Positions 19,758 to 29,335 of a stretch of DNA of 64,000 nt are shown here, in pieces. Origin of the DNA: Vreelandella populi (lineage in GTDB: Bacteria; Pseudomonadota; Gammaproteobacteria; Pseudomonadales; Halomonadaceae); the NCBI RefSeq assembly GCF_003989825.1, contig NZ_RZHE01000007.1:62001-126000 (forward strand). Reading direction: 5' to 3'. Every line of letters begins with the position of its first letter. Position 1 is the first letter of the stretch. The notes below the pieces were generated by a model. That model saw nothing but the letters and a program-made list of their open reading frames with translations. It was not told where the DNA came from and did not search any database. Both the position numbers and the translations under genes were made by a program.

Positions 19758-20783
19758 ATGCTGATTAAAATTGCCAAGCCAAGCGATTTACACGAATCGG
19801 AAGTTACTCCCGAATCAGTATATCTATCTCGTCGGCGCTTTATGGGTGGTCTTGCCGGCCTGGGGGCTGGTTTGGTATTTGCGGGCAGTGCAAAAGCTTC
19901 CGAGCAGCGTTCTGATTATCAGGATGTACCGCAAGGCAATGCCCCTGATTGGTTTAAGGCCAAGCGTGATGCCGCCGAGTGGCAAGCCGTGGTGCCCAGC
20001 GATCCCGCTCAGGACAAGACTGCCCCTTACGCGGATGCCAGCGGCTATAACAACTTCTTTGAGTTCGGTACCGGCAAGAGTGATCCCTCGCGCAAGGCTG
20101 GCACCCTGGTCACCGAACCCTGGAGCGTGGTGATTGATGGCGAGGTCAATAACGTCGGACGTTTTGCCCTTGAAGATATTGCGTCACCCTCTCAATTTGA
20201 GGAGCGTATTTATCGCCTGCGCTGCGTTGAAGCCTGGTCAATGGTGATTCCCTGGCTGGGCATTTCCCTTGCCGACGTCATACAGCGCGCAGAGCCCACA
20301 TCAAAAGCCAAGTATGTTCGTTTTGAAACCTTGGTCGATCCTGAACAAATGCCAGGTCAGCGCTCTTCGTTTGCCCTCATCGATTGGCCGTACGTTGAGG
20401 GCTTAAGGCTTGATGAGGCCATGCATCCATTGAGCTTTCTGGCAATGGGCATGTATGGCCGGGAGCTGCCCAACCAGAACGGTGCCCCACTACGTCTGGT
20501 TGTGCCGTGGAAATACGGCTTCAAAAGCATCAAGTCGATCGTGCGTATATCGCTGGTCGAAGAAGAGCCGCTTAACTCCTGGCAGCAGATCGCCGCCAAT
20601 GAGTATGGCTTCTACGCGAACGTGAACCCTGAGGTTGACCACCCGCGCTGGAGCCAGGCAACCGAGCGCCGCCTGCCTAACAGTCTTTTCAATACCAATA
20701 TCATCGATACCCGCATGTTCAATGGCTACGCCGATGAGGTCGCCAGCCTCTATTCGAGTATGGATTTACGAGTCAACTACTGA
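19758..20783 (+). CDS. msrP: Periplasmic methionine sulfoxide reductase catalytic subunit MsrP
   Basis: A molybdopterin enzyme (YedY family, 341 aa) that repairs methionine sulfoxide in periplasmic proteins. A twin-arginine signal (SRRRFMGGLAGLGAG, about residues 25-40) directs folded export. The Mo-ligand Cys is in RLRCVEAWSMVIPW, and the C-terminal PWKYGFKSIKSIVRI is conserved. An AGGAG ribosome site lies 8 nt before the ATG. The stop overlaps the msrQ start (TGATG), as in other msrPQ operons. Confidence 0.96.
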   Translation: MLIKIAKPSDLHESEVTPESVYLSRRRFMGGLAGLGAGLVFAGSAKASEQRSDYQDVPQGNAPDWFKAKRDAAEWQAVVPSDPAQDKTAPYADASGYNNFFEFGTGKSDPSRKAGTLVTEPWSVVIDGEVNNVGRFALEDIASPSQFEERIYRLRCVEAWSMVIPWLGISLADVIQRAEPTSKAKYVRFETLVDPEQMPGQRSSFALIDWPYVEGLRLDEAMHPLSFLAMGMYGRELPNQNGAPLRLVVPWKYGFKSIKSIVRISLVEEEPLNSWQQIAANEYGFYANVNPEVDHPRWSQATERRLPNSLFNTNIIDTRMFNGYADEVASLYSSMDLRVNY

Positions 20784-21409
20784 TGCCCATGCCTGCCTAT
20801 GTATTTACCCTTTGGCGAGTCGGTGTGTTTATAGCCGCGCTGTTGCCGCTTATATGGTGGGGGTGGCAGGTAGCCAACAATATGGCAGGGCCGGAACCTG
20901 GCCGTTACCTGCTGCTTAATATCGGCCTAGGCGCGCTGTGGTTACTGTTGTTCACGCTTAGCCTGACGCCGCTCACCAAGCTGACCCGCTGGAAGGGCTT
21001 CAATTTGATTCGTCGCCAGCTAGGGCTCTGGACGCTCGCCTATGCGGTTTTGCACCTCACTTGCTACGTACTGTTCATTCTGGGCCTGGACTGGGCGCGA
21101 CTGGGTAGTGAAATCATCAATCGCCCATATATCATTGTCGGCATGCTAGCCCTGCTGGGGTTGACGGCGCTTGGCGCCACTTCCAACCACTGGGCCATGC
21201 GCAAGCTGGGTAAGCGCTGGAAAACCCTGCACAAGGCAAGCTACCTGATCCTCGCGCTGGTGCTGCTGCATTTTTTATGGGTGGTGCGTGCAGATATGCA
21301 GGAATGGTTTATATACGCGCTCATCGGTGCCTTGTTGATGTGCCTACGCATACCGCCAATATCGCGCACCTTGCCCAAACTTCGCCAACGGCTGAAGCAA
21401 TCTGCCTGA
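20783..21409 (+). CDS. msrQ: Heme-binding membrane subunit MsrQ
   Basis: A 208-residue inner-membrane b-type heme protein (YedZ family) that passes electrons from the respiratory chain to MsrP. It has about six membrane helices. Conserved His residues lie in AVLHLTCYVLF, ATSNHWAMRKLGKRWKTLHKASYL and LLHFLWVV and are candidate heme ligands. It is translationally coupled to msrP through TGATG, and a long-stem terminator begins at the stop codon. Confidence 0.94.
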   Translation: MPMPAYVFTLWRVGVFIAALLPLIWWGWQVANNMAGPEPGRYLLLNIGLGALWLLLFTLSLTPLTKLTRWKGFNLIRRQLGLWTLAYAVLHLTCYVLFILGLDWARLGSEIINRPYIIVGMLALLGLTALGATSNHWAMRKLGKRWKTLHKASYLILALVLLHFLWVVRADMQEWFIYALIGALLMCLRIPPISRTLPKLRQRLKQSA

Positions 21410-21446
21410 ACCAAACAGGCCACCCGCTGGAGTGGCCTGTTTGGTT
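21409..21446. terminator. Bidirectional terminator between msrQ and the BCCT gene
   Basis: A 15-bp perfect stem (21409-21423 with 21432-21446) has an 8-nt loop. A/T-rich arm ends (AACCAAAC/GTTTGGTT) give U-rich 3' sides on both strands. It separates two convergent genes. Confidence 0.85.
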
Positions 21447-21453
21447 GAGCGTT

Positions 21454-23046
21454 TTACGTCCTGTCCGGCTGGTGCTCGTCTTCCGTTAGCTCCCAGGAGC
21501 CCTCTTCTGTCCAGGGATCGTTTTCAGGAAACTCCTCGATATTGATCTCGGGTTCTTCGTAGTCAGGCTGGTAGCGTAAATCATAATGGGCAGCACGCAC
21601 CATAGAGATCATCAGCAGTACGGCTACTATCAACAGCGGTACGCCGCTGACGATGCTCGCGGTCTGCAGCGTTTCGAGACCGCCCAGAAATAGCAGTGAC
21701 ATGGGCAAGAACGAGAGCGTAAAAGCCCAGAATAGACGATGCCCGCGAGCCGGTTCCTGATTGACACTCTTCTCGGCCGCCGATGACAGAATATAGGCAA
21801 TCGAGTCAAAGGTAGTTGCGGTAAAAATTGAGAGCAACAGCACCACGGCCAGAGTCAGTACCCAGGAAAACGGCAGTTGGCCAAGTACAGCGTAAAAGGC
21901 CACGTTGGCAGACTGATCGTTCATGATCTGAATGACATCGAGCGTGCCGGAAAGTTGAAGATAAAGGCCATAGTTACCCAGAATGATGAAAAACAGCGCA
22001 CACCCCAGCGATCCGAAAAACAGCGAACCCGCCACCATCGTCTTGATTCGGCGCCCTTTGGAAATACGCGCAATAAACAGCCCCACCGTCGGCGCAAAAA
22101 CAAGCCACCATGCCCAGTAGAAAACAGTCCAGGATTTGGCAAACCCCGTCTCCTCAAACCCGCCAAACGTGCCAAACGGCTCTGTCCAGGTTGCCATTTG
22201 AATAATGTTGCTCAGCATCAGGCCAATGGAATTAAGGCCGGTATCCAGGATAAATACGGTCGGTCCCGCGATAAGCACGAACAGCAGCACACCCAGGCCG
22301 ATGTACATGTTGATATCCGAGAGCACCTCGATGCCCCCTTTAAGCCCCCGCCATGCGCTGACGGCAAACAGTGCCGTGGTACCTGCCAGCACGCCAATCT
22401 GACTAATCGCATTGGGCGTAAACCCAAACAAGTCGCCAAAGCCCTGATTGATCAACGGTACAAGAATGCCCAGCGATGTTGCACCACCGCCCAGCATGCC
22501 GAAAATAAACAGCACATCAATGATATTCCCCAGCCAGCTACGGGCGAGTTTCTCGCCCAGCACCGGGCGAATGGCCTCACTGATACGCAGCACCTTGTGT
22601 TTGCGCACGTGAAGGAAATAGGCCATGGGAAGCGCTGGCACCAGATAGATAGACCAAGCAATAGGGCCCCAATGGAACATGCCGTAGGTGGCCGCCCAAG
22701 CAGTCGCTTCCTCAGAGAATGGCTCAAGATTAAACGGCGGGCTTTGCAGGTAGTACATCCACTCGACGACTCCCCAGAACACGACCGCCCCGCCGATACC
22801 AGCAGCGAACAGCATGGCGCCCCAGGAAAACAGCGAAAACTCGGGCTCGGAATCCACATCACCCAGTTTGATCTGGCCAATATCGCTGAAAATGATATAG
22901 AACATGAACCCAAGCGATGCGATACCCATGGCCTGGTAGAGCACACCAAAGTTATCGGTGACAAAGCCTTGAGCCACCATTACCCATACCCGCCCCATCT
23001 CGGGAAAAAGGATCAACGGCAGCGTTACGGTAATCAGCAAGGCCAA
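21454..23046 (-). CDS. BCCT-family betaine/choline/carnitine transporter
   Basis: A sodium- or proton-coupled importer of compatible solutes, ~530 aa with about 12 membrane helices. Family marks are WGVVEWMYYLQSP and the signature VFYWAWWLVFAPTVGLFIARISKGRRI. The C-terminal tail is short and acidic. The only usual start in frame is TTG at 23046, without a ribosome site and inside helix 1. Upstream codons (23100 to 23047) clearly continue the family N-terminus (INIKRAFSNIHKPIFFGS) and are open to an in-frame stop at 23137-23139 without ATG, GTG or TTG. The real start may be ATT at 23098-23100, or a one-base error in the GGGGG run may hide an ATG at 23126-23128. The substrate cannot be named. 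Confidence 0.9.
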   Translation of the reverse strand: MALLITVTLPLILFPEMGRVWVMVAQGFVTDNFGVLYQAMGIASLGFMFYIIFSDIGQIKLGDVDSEPEFSLFSWGAMLFAAGIGGAVVFWGVVEWMYYLQSPPFNLEPFSEEATAWAATYGMFHWGPIAWSIYLVPALPMAYFLHVRKHKVLRISEAIRPVLGEKLARSWLGNIIDVLFIFGMLGGGATSLGILVPLINQGFGDLFGFTPNAISQIGVLAGTTALFAVSAWRGLKGGIEVLSDINMYIGLGVLLFVLIAGPTVFILDTGLNSIGLMLSNIIQMATWTEPFGTFGGFEETGFAKSWTVFYWAWWLVFAPTVGLFIARISKGRRIKTMVAGSLFFGSLGCALFFIILGNYGLYLQLSGTLDVIQIMNDQSANVAFYAVLGQLPFSWVLTLAVVLLLSIFTATTFDSIAYILSSAAEKSVNQEPARGHRLFWAFTLSFLPMSLLFLGGLETLQTASIVSGVPLLIVAVLLMISMVRAAHYDLRYQPDYEEPEINIEEFPENDPWTEEGSWELTEDEHQPDRT

Positions 23047-23277
23047 TGAGCCAAAGAAGATAGGTTTGTGAATATTGGAAAACGCGCGTTTTATATTAAT
23101 AGTGGTATCCCCCGACGCGGAAAAACATCCGTTGTTTTATGCTCGGCGGTAGTGAAACGCCGTTCGCCCAGAGAAAGCGCAGCATCTAGCCACTTCCCAG
23201 CGTTTGTATAACACTTGAGAAGCTTTAAATAGTTGCACGCTTTGCGTGAACGCACTAGAAAATCGTTTCAACGAAAC

Positions 23278-23305
23278 AAAAAAACCCAGCCGGAGGCTGG
23301 GTTTT
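23278..23305 (-). terminator. Intrinsic terminator after nfuA
   Basis: An 11-bp stem (AAAACCCAGCC with GGCTGGGTTTT, 23281-23305) is followed on the minus strand by a T-rich run ending near 23278. Confidence 0.88.
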
Positions 23306-23321
23306 AGCGGAGTAGCGAAGC

Positions 23322-23927
23322 TTAACGGTAGTAAGCGTTCGTCGTATCCGTGTGATCGGTAACGTCGCGAATACCGGCAAGCTCAGGAATGCGCTCCATC
23401 AGGGTTTTCTCGACACCATCTTTCAGGGTCAAATCCACCGCCGCACAGCCCTGGCAGCCACCACCGAAGGCCAGTACGGCCATTTTCTGCTCGGTCAGCT
23501 CCACCAGCTTGATTTCACCGCCGTGAGACGCCAGCCCTGGGTTAATTTCGCTGTACAGTACGTAATTGATGCGGTCTTCCAAGGGGCTATCCGCATTCAC
23601 CTTGGGCATCTTGGCGTTAGGCGCCTTGATCGTCAACTGACCGCCCATACGGTCGGCGTTAAAATCGACCACCGCCTCTTCCAGAAACGCCAGGCTGTTC
23701 TTATCCAGAAAAACGTTGATCTTCTCAAGCTCAAGCTTGACGTCGGCGGGCTCTTCCTCGCCGGGGCGGCAGTACGCCAGGCAGGTTTCCGCATAGGGCG
23801 TGCCGGGCTGGGTAATAAAGATGCGTACGGCAATGCCTTCAACGTTCTGCTTTTCAAGCAGCTCGGCAAGATAACCTTGGGCGCTGTCGGTAATGTCGAT
23901 ACCAGGTGCTTCGATAGTCGTGGTCAT
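23322..23927 (-). CDS. nfuA: Fe-S biogenesis protein NfuA
   Basis: A 201-residue Fe-S carrier. A degenerate A-type (IscA-like) domain occupies about residues 1-95, with the FIS region [14 protein letters not shown]. The C-terminal Nfu domain contains the cluster-binding C-x-x-C in [14 protein letters not shown]. The ATG at 23927 (MTTTIEAPG) is chosen over an in-frame upstream start at 23969. It gives the family N-terminus and has an AGGAGG ribosome site. It is divergent from metH and followed by a strong terminator. Confidence 0.95.
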   Translation of the reverse strand: MTTTIEAPGIDITDSAQGYLAELLEKQNVEGIAVRIFITQPGTPYAETCLAYCRPGEEEPADVKLELEKINVFLDKNSLAFLEEAVVDFNADRMGGQLTIKAPNAKMPKVNADSPLEDRINYVLYSEINPGLASHGGEIKLVELTEQKMAVLAFGGGCQGCAAVDLTLKDGVEKTLMERIPELAGIRDVTDHTDTTNAYYR

Positions 23928-24187
23928 GAGGCTAATCTCCTCCTGTGAACGGTGGCAGTACCACTTCACATGTCATTTTAGCGCTATGGTAAGCAAAACC
24001 GCGCGCCGACACAATCCTGACTGTTTTAGTAGGCTATTTAAAATGCGGCCAGTACAGGAAAACTTCAATGGCTGCATTCGTAGCTGCCGTGTCTGGCGGC
24101 CTTTGGTATCATATTGGCCAAATTCCGTATCGATCACCTATTCGATAAAAACGTTTTCGATTAAGACGCTGGAGAACACCCCCCGTT

Positions 24188-27100
24188 ATGGCCGCTAGTG
24201 ACCTGAACGCCTCCCTCGCCCAACGCCTTGCCCAACGTATCCTGATTTTGGATGGCGGAATGGGCACCATGCTGCAAAATGCCGAGCTGAGCGAGGAAGA
24301 CTTTCGTAGCGAACGCTTCAGCGACTGGCCGTCGGACCTGAAGGGTAACAATGACCTGCTGGCATTGACCTGCCCTGACGTCGTATCGCGTATTCACCGC
24401 GATTATCTGGAAGCCGGCGCCGATATCATTGAAACCAACACGTTCAACAGCACGCGTCTTTCCCAGGCCGACTACGGCATGGAAGAGATCGTGGTCGAGC
24501 TCAATCGCGAGTCGGCGCGGCTGGCGCGCGAGGTATGCGACGCCGTAGCTCGAGAAACCGGCGTGCCGCGCTACGTAGCCGGCGTATTGGGTCCCACCTC
24601 GCGTACCGCATCGCTGTCGCCGGATGTCAACGACCCGGCCAAGCGCAACGTCACTTTCGATGAGCTGCGCGAGAACTATTACGAAGCAGCCAACGCGCTT
24701 ATTGAAGGCGGCGCCGATCTGATCATGATCGAGACGATCTTCGATACGCTCAACGCCAAGGCTGCTATCTACGCCCTCGAAGAGCTTTTTGAAGACCTGG
24801 GCAAGCGCCTGCCGGTAATGATTTCCGGCACGATCACCGACGCCTCGGGCCGCACGCTCTCGGGCCAGACCACAGAGGCCTTCTGGAACTCTATTCGCCA
24901 CGCCCAGCCACTCTCGGTGGGCCTGAACTGCGCACTCGGCGCTGAAGAGCTGCGCCCCTATCTGGAAGAGCTTTCCACCAAAGCGGACACCTTTGTATCA
25001 GCACACCCCAACGCGGGTCTGCCTAATGAGTTTGGCGAATATGATCAGACGCCGGAGGAAATGGCGTCTATCGTCAGCGAGTTCGCCCAAAGTGGCCTCG
25101 TCAATATCATTGGCGGCTGCTGCGGCTCAACGCCTGAGCATATTCGTGCGATCGCCGAGGCGGTCAGCACCATAGCGCCTCGCAAGATCCCCGAGCGCAG
25201 CGCTGCGTGCCGCCTCTCCGGACTTGAGCCTTTCAACATCGACGGCAACTCGCTGTTCGTCAATGTGGGCGAGCGCACCAACGTCACGGGCTCGGCGCGC
25301 TTCAAGCGGTTGATCGTCGAAGAAGATTTCACCACTGCCCTGGAAGTAGCACTTGAGCAGGTGGAAAGCGGCGCGCAAATCATCGATATCAATATGGATG
25401 AGGGCATGCTGGAGTCCGAGGAAGCGATGGTGCGCTTTCTCAACCTGATTGCCGGCGAGCCCGATATCGCCCGCGTGCCGATCATGATCGACTCCTCCAA
25501 GTGGGAGATCATCGAAGCGGGCCTGAAGTGCGTTCAGGGCAAGGCCGTGGTCAACTCGATCTCACTGAAGGAAGGTGAAGCCGCGTTTCGCGAGCAGGCC
25601 ACCAAGTGCCGACGCTTTGGCGCCGCCATCGTGGTCATGGCGTTTGACGAAGAGGGCCAGGCCGATACTTTCGCCCGCAAGACCGAAATCTGCGAACGCG
25701 CCTATCGCGTGCTGGTCGACGATATCGGTTTTCCGCCCGAAGACATCATCTTCGACCCAAACATCTTCGCCATCGCCACAGGTATCGACGAGCACAATAA
25801 CTACGCGGTGGATTTCATCGAAGCCACCCAGTGGATTCGCGACAACCTGCCCCACGCCATGATCTCCGGCGGTGTTTCCAACGTCTCGTTCTCCTTCCGG
25901 GGCAATAACCCGGTACGTGAAGCGATTCACTCCGTGTTTCTATATCACGCCATCCGCGCTGGCCTATCCATGGGGATCGTCAACGCGGGGCAGCTAGCGG
26001 TATATGACGATTTGCCTGCAGAACTTCGTGAAGCGGTTGAGGACGTTGTGCTCAACCGCCGCAGCGACGGCACCGAGCGTCTTCTGGATATCGCCGACAA
26101 ATACAAAGGTGATGGTAGCGGCCCGGCCAAGAAAGAAGATCTTGAGTGGCGCGGCTGGCCGGTTAACAAGCGCATTGAGCACGCCCTGGTAAAAGGCATC
26201 ACAGCCTATATTGAAGATGACACCGAAGAAGCCCGCCTCCAGGCTGAGCGCCCTATCGAGGTCATCGAAGGACCGTTGATGGATGGCATGAACGTGGTCG
26301 GCGACCTGTTTGGTGCCGGCAAGATGTTCCTGCCTCAGGTGGTGAAATCTGCGCGTGTGATGAAGCAGGCCGTTGCCTACCTGATTCCGTATATCGAAGC
26401 TGAAAAAAGCGAAGGTACCCAGGCCAAAGGCAAGATTGTCATGGCCACGGTCAAGGGCGATGTTCACGATATCGGCAAAAATATCGTCGGCGTGGTGCTG
26501 CAGTGTAATAACTATGAGGTTATCGACCTTGGCGTGATGGTGCCTGCCGAGAAAATCCTTCAAGCTGCTATCGATCATAACGCCGATATTATTGGCCTGT
26601 CGGGGCTGATCACACCATCGCTCGATGAAATGGTGCACGTGGCGAAAGAGATGCAGCGCCGTGGCATGAATCTGCCACTGCTTATCGGCGGGGCCACGAC
26701 CTCCAAAGCACATACCGCGGTCAAGATCGAGCCGCAGTACGAGCATCCGGTGATCTACGTGACCGACGCCTCCCGCGCGGTTGGTGTGGCCGGGCGCCTA
26801 CTGGCACCGAATCTGAAAACCGCCTATGTGGCGGAGATTCGTGAAGAGTACGAAAAAGTCCGTGAGCGTAACGCTAAACGACGGCCCAAAGCGGCAGACC
26901 TGGATTACACACAGGCCCGCAAGCGACGCTTTCGTACCGACTGGAATAGCGTGACACCGGTCGAGCCCACCTTCACGGGCCTCAAGACGTTCGACGACTA
27001 CGACCTTGAAGAGCTGATCGAGCGCATCGACTGGACGCCCTTCTTCATGAGTTGGCAGCTGGCGGGCAAGTATCCGAAGATTCTCGACGACGAAATCGTG

Positions 27101-27883
27101 GGTGAAGCCGCGCGTAGCCTGTTTGCCGATGCCAAGGTAATGCTGAAAAAGCTCGTGAATGAAAAGCGCGTTCAGGCCCGCGGCGTGATCGGCCTCTGGC
27201 CTGCAAACAGCGTGGACGACGACGTCATCGAAGTATACGCCGACGAATCACGTAGCGAAGTGGTTGAACGACTTCACCATATTCGCCAGCAGACCACCAA
27301 GGGCCGCGACGGCATCTGCTACAGCCTGGCGGACTTCATTGCGCCTAAGGAGAGTGGCAAGACCGACTGGATTGGTGGCTTTGCCGTGACCACCGGCCAC
27401 GGGGTGGATGAACTTGCAAAAGCTTATGAAGCAGCAGGCGATGACTATAACGCCATTCTGGTACAGGCGTTGACCGACCGTCTGGCGGAGGCCTTCGCCG
27501 AGCGGATTCACGAGCGTGTGCGCAAGGAGTTCTGGGGCTACGTGCCCGAAGAGACGCTGGATAACGATGCCCTGATTGCAGAAAAGTATCAGGGTATACG
27601 CCCGGCCCCGGGCTACCCGGCCTGCCCGGATCACACCGAGAAAGGCACGCTGTTCAAACTGCTGAACGCCACGGAAAATACCGGGCTTGCGCTAACTGAG
27701 AGCTACGCCATGTGGCCGGCCGCGGCCGTGGCGGGCTGGTACTTTGCCCATCCGCAGTCCAAGTACTTCTCGACAGGCAAGATTACCCGCGACCAAGTAG
27801 AAGCGATCGCCGAGCGTAAGCAGATGCCGCTTGAGGAAATGGAGCGCTGGCTGTCGCCCGTACTCTCTTACGACCCCAGCTGA
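24188..27883 (+). CDS. metH: Cobalamin-dependent methionine synthase MetH
   Basis: MetH transfers a methyl group from methyltetrahydrofolate to homocysteine through cobalamin. At 1231 aa it is collinear with the E. coli enzyme (1227 aa). The homocysteine domain spans about residues 1-330, with zinc ligands in LNCALG and GGCCGSTP. The folate domain (about 350-620) includes [11 protein letters not shown]. The B12 domain carries [11 protein letters not shown], with the cobalt-ligand His at 760. The reactivation domain spans about 920-1231. No B12 box or other cobalamin-riboswitch signature was recognised in the ~220 bp upstream. The MATE gene starts 1 bp after the stop. Confidence 0.98.
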   Translation: MAASDLNASLAQRLAQRILILDGGMGTMLQNAELSEEDFRSERFSDWPSDLKGNNDLLALTCPDVVSRIHRDYLEAGADIIETNTFNSTRLSQADYGMEEIVVELNRESARLAREVCDAVARETGVPRYVAGVLGPTSRTASLSPDVNDPAKRNVTFDELRENYYEAANALIEGGADLIMIETIFDTLNAKAAIYALEELFEDLGKRLPVMISGTITDASGRTLSGQTTEAFWNSIRHAQPLSVGLNCALGAEELRPYLEELSTKADTFVSAHPNAGLPNEFGEYDQTPEEMASIVSEFAQSGLVNIIGGCCGSTPEHIRAIAEAVSTIAPRKIPERSAACRLSGLEPFNIDGNSLFVNVGERTNVTGSARFKRLIVEEDFTTALEVALEQVESGAQIIDINMDEGMLESEEAMVRFLNLIAGEPDIARVPIMIDSSKWEIIEAGLKCVQGKAVVNSISLKEGEAAFREQATKCRRFGAAIVVMAFDEEGQADTFARKTEICERAYRVLVDDIGFPPEDIIFDPNIFAIATGIDEHNNYAVDFIEATQWIRDNLPHAMISGGVSNVSFSFRGNNPVREAIHSVFLYHAIRAGLSMGIVNAGQLAVYDDLPAELREAVEDVVLNRRSDGTERLLDIADKYKGDGSGPAKKEDLEWRGWPVNKRIEHALVKGITAYIEDDTEEARLQAERPIEVIEGPLMDGMNVVGDLFGAGKMFLPQVVKSARVMKQAVAYLIPYIEAEKSEGTQAKGKIVMATVKGDVHDIGKNIVGVVLQCNNYEVIDLGVMVPAEKILQAAIDHNADIIGLSGLITPSLDEMVHVAKEMQRRGMNLPLLIGGATTSKAHTAVKIEPQYEHPVIYVTDASRAVGVAGRLLAPNLKTAYVAEIREEYEKVRERNAKRRPKAADLDYTQARKRRFRTDWNSVTPVEPTFTGLKTFDDYDLEELIERIDWTPFFMSWQLAGKYPKILDDEIVGEAARSLFADAKVMLKKLVNEKRVQARGVIGLWPANSVDDDVIEVYADESRSEVVERLHHIRQQTTKGRDGICYSLADFIAPKESGKTDWIGGFAVTTGHGVDELAKAYEAAGDDYNAILVQALTDRLAEAFAERIHERVRKEFWGYVPEETLDNDALIAEKYQGIRPAPGYPACPDHTEKGTLFKLLNATENTGLALTESYAMWPAAAVAGWYFAHPQSKYFSTGKITRDQVEAIAERKQMPLEEMERWLSPVLSYDPS

Positions 27884-27884
27884 T

Positions 27885-29222
27885 ATGGCGTTAGTAGTTC
27901 GCCGTCACGGCAAGGTGATGCGCTTGGCGTTACCCATCATGTTGGGCATGCTCTCACAGAGCATGCTCAACATCATCGATGCTGCGCTAGTTGGCCATCT
28001 GGGGCAGGTAGCGCTGGCGGGCGTTGGAGTTGGCGGTTATGCCATGTTCATGATAACCGCGCTGGTATTCGGGCTTTCCTCCAGCGTCCAATCGCAAACA
28101 TCTCAGCGCCTTGGGGCAAGCAATCAACATCTAAGCCAACCGCTGCAGGCAGGTGCCATCATTGGTCTGGCAGCAGGGCTTCCACTGTCGTTGCTTGCCT
28201 GGTGGCAGGCGCCTGCCCTACTACATTTAATAACCCAGGCACAAGAAGTGCAGCATGTCGCGGTTGATTACTTCCGTTGGCGCGTTATCGCGCTTACTGC
28301 CATTGCATTAACCCTCTGTTTTCGTGGCTACTGGAACGGCCGTCAGCAAACGCACCTTTATCTGCGCATCATCATGGTTGTTCAACTATTTAATGTGGCA
28401 GCCAGTAGTGGGCTTATCTATGGCCTGTTCGGTTTACCCCGGCTGGGAGCCAGCGGCGCGGGTGTTGGCACAACCCTCTCGATGTTTTTAGGCCTTTTCA
28501 TCTGGCTTTGGGTAACCGTAAGTCAACGTCATCAAAATGGCGTTCTGTTGAGGCTGCCATTGCTTGATACACTGCGTACTACCCTGGCTCTCGCCCTCCC
28601 TCACTCGCTGCAACAGGTATGTTTTGCGGCGGGCTATGTAGTGCTTTTCTGGCTGTTAAGCCGTCTGGGCACGGCAAGCGTTGCCGTTGGCCATGTTCTG
28701 GTTAACCTGTCGCTGCTGTTGATATTGCCCGGTGTAGGCGTTGGCGTTGCCGCGATGAGCCTGGTAGGTGAAGCGCTGGGCCGGGACGATCAGAACTCCG
28801 CCCACCGGTGGGGACTGGATGCACTGCGCGTGGCGGGCGTGCTGCTGAGTGTACTGGCGCTGCCCATGCTGGTGTTCCCTACCCAGGTGCTTGGCATTTT
28901 CTTTTCAAGCCATGAGCTTGTGGCGCTGGGTACGCTACCCTTGCAGATTACCGGCGTGATGATTGTGCTGGATGCGGCCGCTCTGGTGCTTGCCCAGGCA
29001 TTGATGGGTGCCGGAGCACAGCGTACGGTAATGGTGTTAACCCTTGGTATGCAGTGGCTGCTGTTTTTGCCTCTTGCATGGTGGGTGGGCGTTGGCCTGG
29101 AGCAAGGACTGCTTGGCGTTTGGCTCGTACAGCTTTTTTACCGTCTGGCCAATTCAGCGGGGTTTTTATGGATATGGCAGCGCAGGCGCTGGCTAGCGTC
29201 CGGCGTTTTAAATACCATTTAA
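27885..29222 (+). CDS. MATE-family multidrug/metabolite exporter
   Basis: A 445-residue membrane protein with about 12 helices arranged as two MATE repeats. The N-terminal half begins KVMRLALPIMLGMLSQSMLNIIDAALVGHLG, typical of the DinF/NorM group. The second half begins ALALPHSLQQVCFAAGY. An earlier in-frame start lies inside metH, so the ATG at 27885, just after the metH stop, is preferred. The cation-coupled export substrate is unknown. The close metH spacing suggests co-transcription. Confidence 0.88.
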   Translation: MALVVRRHGKVMRLALPIMLGMLSQSMLNIIDAALVGHLGQVALAGVGVGGYAMFMITALVFGLSSSVQSQTSQRLGASNQHLSQPLQAGAIIGLAAGLPLSLLAWWQAPALLHLITQAQEVQHVAVDYFRWRVIALTAIALTLCFRGYWNGRQQTHLYLRIIMVVQLFNVAASSGLIYGLFGLPRLGASGAGVGTTLSMFLGLFIWLWVTVSQRHQNGVLLRLPLLDTLRTTLALALPHSLQQVCFAAGYVVLFWLLSRLGTASVAVGHVLVNLSLLLILPGVGVGVAAMSLVGEALGRDDQNSAHRWGLDALRVAGVLLSVLALPMLVFPTQVLGIFFSSHELVALGTLPLQITGVMIVLDAAALVLAQALMGAGAQRTVMVLTLGMQWLLFLPLAWWVGVGLEQGLLGVWLVQLFYRLANSAGFLWIWQRRRWLASGVLNTI

Positions 29223-29240
29223 CGATAAAAAGATAATTAT

Positions 29241-29259
29241 ATATTCTTTTGTAGAATAT
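29241..29259. promoter_or_regulatory. Inverted repeat upstream of cysI
   Basis: ATATTCT (29241-29247) and AGAATAT (29253-29259) form a 7-bp inverted repeat with a 5-bp spacer, about 77 bp before the cysI start. It could be a LysR-type regulator site or a weak hairpin after the MATE gene. I cannot decide between them. Confidence 0.35.
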
Positions 29260-29335
29260 GAGACACGCGTTAAGGTAACACTATATTATTGTCCGCCTTG
29301 CCGTGACCACTTCGCTTTTAGCAGGATCGTGCCAC

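Noticed and set aside
21877..23049. 390-codon open frame on the plus strand opposite the BCCT gene
   Set aside because: It is an antisense shadow of a strongly supported transporter. Its His/Arg/Lys/Gln-rich composition reflects the complement of hydrophobic codons.
23352..23948. 198-codon frame opposite nfuA
   Set aside because: It is a shadow frame of a gene with clear C-x-x-C and family motifs, and it has no motif of its own.
23970..24187. Possible cobalamin riboswitch before metH
   Set aside because: No B12-box-like sequence or characteristic paired structure was found in the leader.
24161..26746. Long minus-strand frames (up to 250 codons) inside metH
   Set aside because: They are antisense frames allowed by codon bias in a conserved gene, with no ribosome sites or family features.
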